64,000 bases of DNA from Marinobacter salsuginis (GTDB taxonomy: Bacteria; Pseudomonadota; Gammaproteobacteria; Pseudomonadales; Oleiphilaceae), in assembly GCF_009617755.1 (NCBI RefSeq), contig NZ_BGZH01000005.1, forward strand, positions 1 to 64,000, in the 5' to 3' direction. Positions 61,193 to 64,000 of the stretch are shown here, piece after piece (within the stretch, counting starts at the first letter, position 1; each line of letters begins with the position of its first letter). A program made the translations under genes and the position numbers. A model generated the notes under the pieces. The model had not been told where the DNA came from, did no database searches, and worked only from the letters and a program-made list of their open reading frames with translations.

Positions 61193-63994
61193 GTGAAGGT
61201 TACCCTTGCCTTTGTACTATGCTGCCTGTTGGCGCTGTTTCAATCCCCGGTGCGAGCGGAACCGCCGCAAGTGTCGCCCGCACCAGTTCTGGGCACAGAG
61301 GAGCTGACCTGGCTGGAAGAGCAGGAGCGTTTTCGCATTGGCCTGCGGAGTGACCAGGTTCCGCTGGTTTTTGATACCGGTAATGGTGTCCTGGCCGGAA
61401 CCTACATTGATTACCTCGCCCGGCTGTCGGATAAGCTTGGCGTCTCCATGGAGCCAGTCGTTCTGGGATCCGTGCAGGAAACCGGCCCGGTTCAGAGTGA
61501 GCTGGCAACCGATGCGGTTCTGACCACCCGGATGCCCGGAATGCCAGTGGTGCCCGGAAAACGTTTTACCGATCCGTTGATGTCCCTCACTTACGGCCTG
61601 TTCGTCAGTGCTGGCGATGCTGCCATTCGAACCCTGGCCGATCTGGAAGGCAGCCGGGTTGCCGTGATCGCCGGTGACCCCAATCAGTACCCCATGCTGG
61701 ATCCGGTTGAAGAATTCACACCGGTTCCGGTTGGCAATGTAAGCGAAGCCGTCGGGCGGATTCTTTCGGGGCAGGCTGACGCCTTTCTCGCCCCAGTGCC
61801 ATTGGTTTCCGATTACCTGCAATCGGCCATGGTGAACGGCATTGGTCTGTCGGTTCTGCTCGATAACAGCCCGGTGGATGTGGTGCTGCAGGTGGATACT
61901 GATCGGGATCATCTTTATCAGGTGCTGAACAAAGCCATTGCTGCGATCAGTCATAATGAGCATCGAACTATCCGCCAGTCCTGGCTTCAGGCAGATCAGC
62001 CGGCGATGGAGCGAAGTGGGCTGGAGCTTTCCGGATCGGACATTGACTGGCTCGAGCGCCATCCGGATTTGAAGGTCGCTTTCCGCTCAGACTGGCCCCC
62101 GTTCGAATATACCCAGGATGGCCGGCCTACCGGCCTGGTTCCGGACCTGCTGACACGGCTCGAAACCGAGCTGAATGTCCGGTTTACCCGTGCAGTGGCG
62201 GGGAGCCGCATGGAGGCTGAAGAGCAGCTCCGATCGGGTGACGTGGATATACTCCCGGGATTGTCCCGAACACCGCGCACGGAAGAGGCTTTTTTATTTA
62301 CCCGGGCCTACCTCACAGTGCCCATCGCTCTAGCCATCCGCGATGACGGACGCTTTATCGGGGACCTTCGTGAACTCCGGAGCGAACGGGTGGGTGTGGT
62401 GAACCGGCATGCAGCCCATGACTATCTGCTGATTAACCATCCAAACCTGGACCTGTATCCGATGGATAGTGTGGAGGAAGGTCTTCTGGCGCTGTCCAAT
62501 GGCGATCTGGACGTCATGGTTACCCATATTCCGGCGGTCAGTTACACCGTTGCCAGACTGGGCCTGTCGAACCTCAGAATCACCAGTATCACGCCCTACC
62601 AGTACGATTTGAGGTTGGCCGTGCGCAAGGACAGTCCGGAACTCCACCGGGTGCTGAACAAGGCGCTGGGCAGTCTCGAGGCCAGCGAAACAGAGTCCAT
62701 CTACAATCGCTGGATCCACCTGGATATTGAGCAGGAAACGGATTACACCGTGGTTCGGCGGGTAGTGCTGATTGCCATTCTGGTGGTGCTGATTTTCCTG
62801 TATTGGAACCGGAAACTTTCACGGGAGGTGGATGAGCGCATCCGTTCCGAGAATGCCCTGCGCCGGAGCGAGGACGAACTGCGCGCCGCCAAACTGGAAG
62901 CCGAACGACTGGCCCGGGAAGCGGAGGCGGCCAGCCTGGCAAAGAGTGAGTTCCTGGCCAACATGTCCCATGAAATCCGCACGCCGATGAACGCGGTGAT
63001 TGGCTACAGCGATCTACTCAGCAACAGCGTTACCGACCCGCAGCAACGGAACTACCTGGATGCTATCCGGGCGGGAAGCCGGAGCCTGCTGATGCTGATC
63101 AATGACATTCTGGACCTGTCCCGGATCGAAGCAGGAAAGATGAGGCTCGACTATTCCGCGGTGTCGGTGCGTCGTCTCCTGGACGATGTTCGCCATATCT
63201 TCGATCTGCGGGCCCGCGAGCAGGGCATCACTCTGGAAGTGAGTGTCGACTCACGTATGCCCGCTGCCATGATGCTGGACGAGACCCGTCTTCGGCAGGT
63301 CCTGTTCAACCTGGTCGGCAATGCCATCAAGTTTACCCATGATGGTGGTGTGACGGTTCGAGCCACCGCGAAGCCGCTCAAAAAACGATCCGACAGCGTG
63401 GAACAGAGCACAGAGGCCCCGGAACGCCAGTTCTACAAACTGGTGGTCACGGTCAGCGATACCGGTATTGGCATTCCACCGGACCAGGTTGACCGGATCT
63501 TTGATGCCTTTGAGCAGCAGGAGGGGCAGAATACCCGGCGCTATGGTGGTACCGGTCTCGGATTGGCCATCAGCCGGAAACTGGCCCGGATGATGGGCGG
63601 GGAGCTGGAGGTGGAGAGTGAACCGGGCACAGGGTCGGTCTTTACGGTAACGCTGCCACGGGTAGAAGCGACGGTGGAGCAGGCGGAAGACGAGGGAGCG
63701 CCGAAGGAGTCCGAACGACTGCTGGCCCAGACCCTCAGCATGCAGGAACGGGGTTGGCTCAGGGAACAGCTGGCGGCTGACTTCGGTGATGAGTGGGAGT
63801 CCGTCAGGGAAAGTGGCGATCCGGAACAGATGAAAGACTTTGCCCGACGGGTGCTGGCCTGGGGCCAGCGGTTCCGCTCAAGGTCGGTGACGCGCTACGG
63901 GGAAAAGCTGCTGGCGGACGTTGAAGCGTTCAACCTGGATGCGGTCAACAGCGCCCTGGAAGCCTTCCCGAAACTGCTCGGCCGGGAAGAATGA
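61193..63994 (+). CDS. BvgS-like sensor histidine kinase with two periplasmic SBP_bac_3 domains
   Basis: This 933-residue inner-membrane kinase has a signal peptide (to about residue 23), two tandem periplasmic Venus-flytrap domains (about 40-265 and 285-508), one transmembrane helix (about 523-541), a coiled coil (550-582), HisKA (His593 in [17 protein letters not shown]) and HATPase_c (N box [15 protein letters not shown] boxes VSDTGIGIP and [12 protein letters not shown]). The last 90 residues are a helical segment often seen at the ends of hybrid kinases, but there is no receiver or Hpt domain. It starts with GTG behind AAGGA. The ligand may be an amino acid or similar small molecule. Confidence 0.92.
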   Translation: MKVTLAFVLCCLLALFQSPVRAEPPQVSPAPVLGTEELTWLEEQERFRIGLRSDQVPLVFDTGNGVLAGTYIDYLARLSDKLGVSMEPVVLGSVQETGPVQSELATDAVLTTRMPGMPVVPGKRFTDPLMSLTYGLFVSAGDAAIRTLADLEGSRVAVIAGDPNQYPMLDPVEEFTPVPVGNVSEAVGRILSGQADAFLAPVPLVSDYLQSAMVNGIGLSVLLDNSPVDVVLQVDTDRDHLYQVLNKAIAAISHNEHRTIRQSWLQADQPAMERSGLELSGSDIDWLERHPDLKVAFRSDWPPFEYTQDGRPTGLVPDLLTRLETELNVRFTRAVAGSRMEAEEQLRSGDVDILPGLSRTPRTEEAFLFTRAYLTVPIALAIRDDGRFIGDLRELRSERVGVVNRHAAHDYLLINHPNLDLYPMDSVEEGLLALSNGDLDVMVTHIPAVSYTVARLGLSNLRITSITPYQYDLRLAVRKDSPELHRVLNKALGSLEASETESIYNRWIHLDIEQETDYTVVRRVVLIAILVVLIFLYWNRKLSREVDERIRSENALRRSEDELRAAKLEAERLAREAEAASLAKSEFLANMSHEIRTPMNAVIGYSDLLSNSVTDPQQRNYLDAIRAGSRSLLMLINDILDLSRIEAGKMRLDYSAVSVRRLLDDVRHIFDLRAREQGITLEVSVDSRMPAAMMLDETRLRQVLFNLVGNAIKFTHDGGVTVRATAKPLKKRSDSVEQSTEAPERQFYKLVVTVSDTGIGIPPDQVDRIFDAFEQQEGQNTRRYGGTGLGLAISRKLARMMGGELEVESEPGTGSVFTVTLPRVEATVEQAEDEGAPKESERLLAQTLSMQERGWLREQLAADFGDEWESVRESGDPEQMKDFARRVLAWGQRFRSRSVTRYGEKLLADVEAFNLDAVNSALEAFPKLLGREE

Positions 63995-64000
63995 GCTACC
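63991..64000 (+). CDS. Possible start of the next gene, coupled to the sensor kinase
   Basis: An ATG overlaps the kinase stop as ATGA and reads MSY before the window ends. A partner response regulator would be expected here. Only ten bases are visible, so this is a positional guess. Confidence 0.3.

Overview
The window is typical chromosome of a gammaproteobacterium close to Marinobacter. Base composition is moderately GC-rich. Gene order from about 28 kb to 59 kb resembles, from memory, the Pseudomonas block algQ / FKBP / ABC-F / ppx / trxA / rho / ubiD / hemYXDC-algR-algZ-argH / cyaA / lptM-lysA-dapF-xerC. A YaeQ protein, a DUF2789 protein, Bfd/Bfr and cytochrome c5 fit the same group. The genus is an inference from protein style and synteny.

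Layout. 0-4.8 kb is the only clearly accessory stretch. It holds a truncated IS3-type element, a Sel1-repeat secreted protein, and an HxlR-type repressor divergent from an SDR / DsbA-fold isomerase / MFS operon with two near-identical operator dyads. The stretch ends at the 3' side of a tRNA-Arg(CCG) gene. 5-15 kb carries yaeQ, a CidA/LrgA-LrgB pair, a complete Dpp-type peptide ABC transporter with an attenuator-like hairpin after the binding protein, a LysR regulator and an Xaa-Pro dipeptidase: a peptide uptake and cleavage unit. 14.9-19.2 kb has bfd (Fur-box promoter), bfr, a phosphohexomutase, outer-membrane phospholipase A and cytochrome c5. 19.3-28 kb has rep, a GGDEF-EAL protein, tex, gshA, a ribosome modulation factor with a hairpin over its ribosome binding site, and an orphan FliL-like protein.

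28-42 kb has dsbB, rsd/algQ, an FKBP lipoprotein, two small proteins, yheS, ppx, trxA, a moaE-moaD-moeA-moaB cluster lying between trxA and rho, then rho, a large extragenic palindrome, ubiD and a ferredoxin-reductase. 42-48 kb is a minus-strand run algZ, algR, hemC, hemD, hemX, hemY (two-component control next to early haem synthesis). 48-59 kb has argH, a degenerate PAS-GGDEF-EAL protein, class I adenylate cyclase, and the lptM-lysA-dapF-DUF484-xerC operon. The window closes with a canonical diguanylate cyclase, a DUF2789 protein and a BvgS-like sensor kinase.

I see no CRISPR array, defence island, prophage or biosynthetic cluster. The observations most worth following are the HxlR operon with its Tyr-to-Phe SDR and paired dyads, the degenerate GGDEF-EAL protein that keeps an RxxD site, leader structures at rmf, bfd and rho, a 30-bp perfect dyad inside the lysR gene, and the 109-bp palindromic element after rho.
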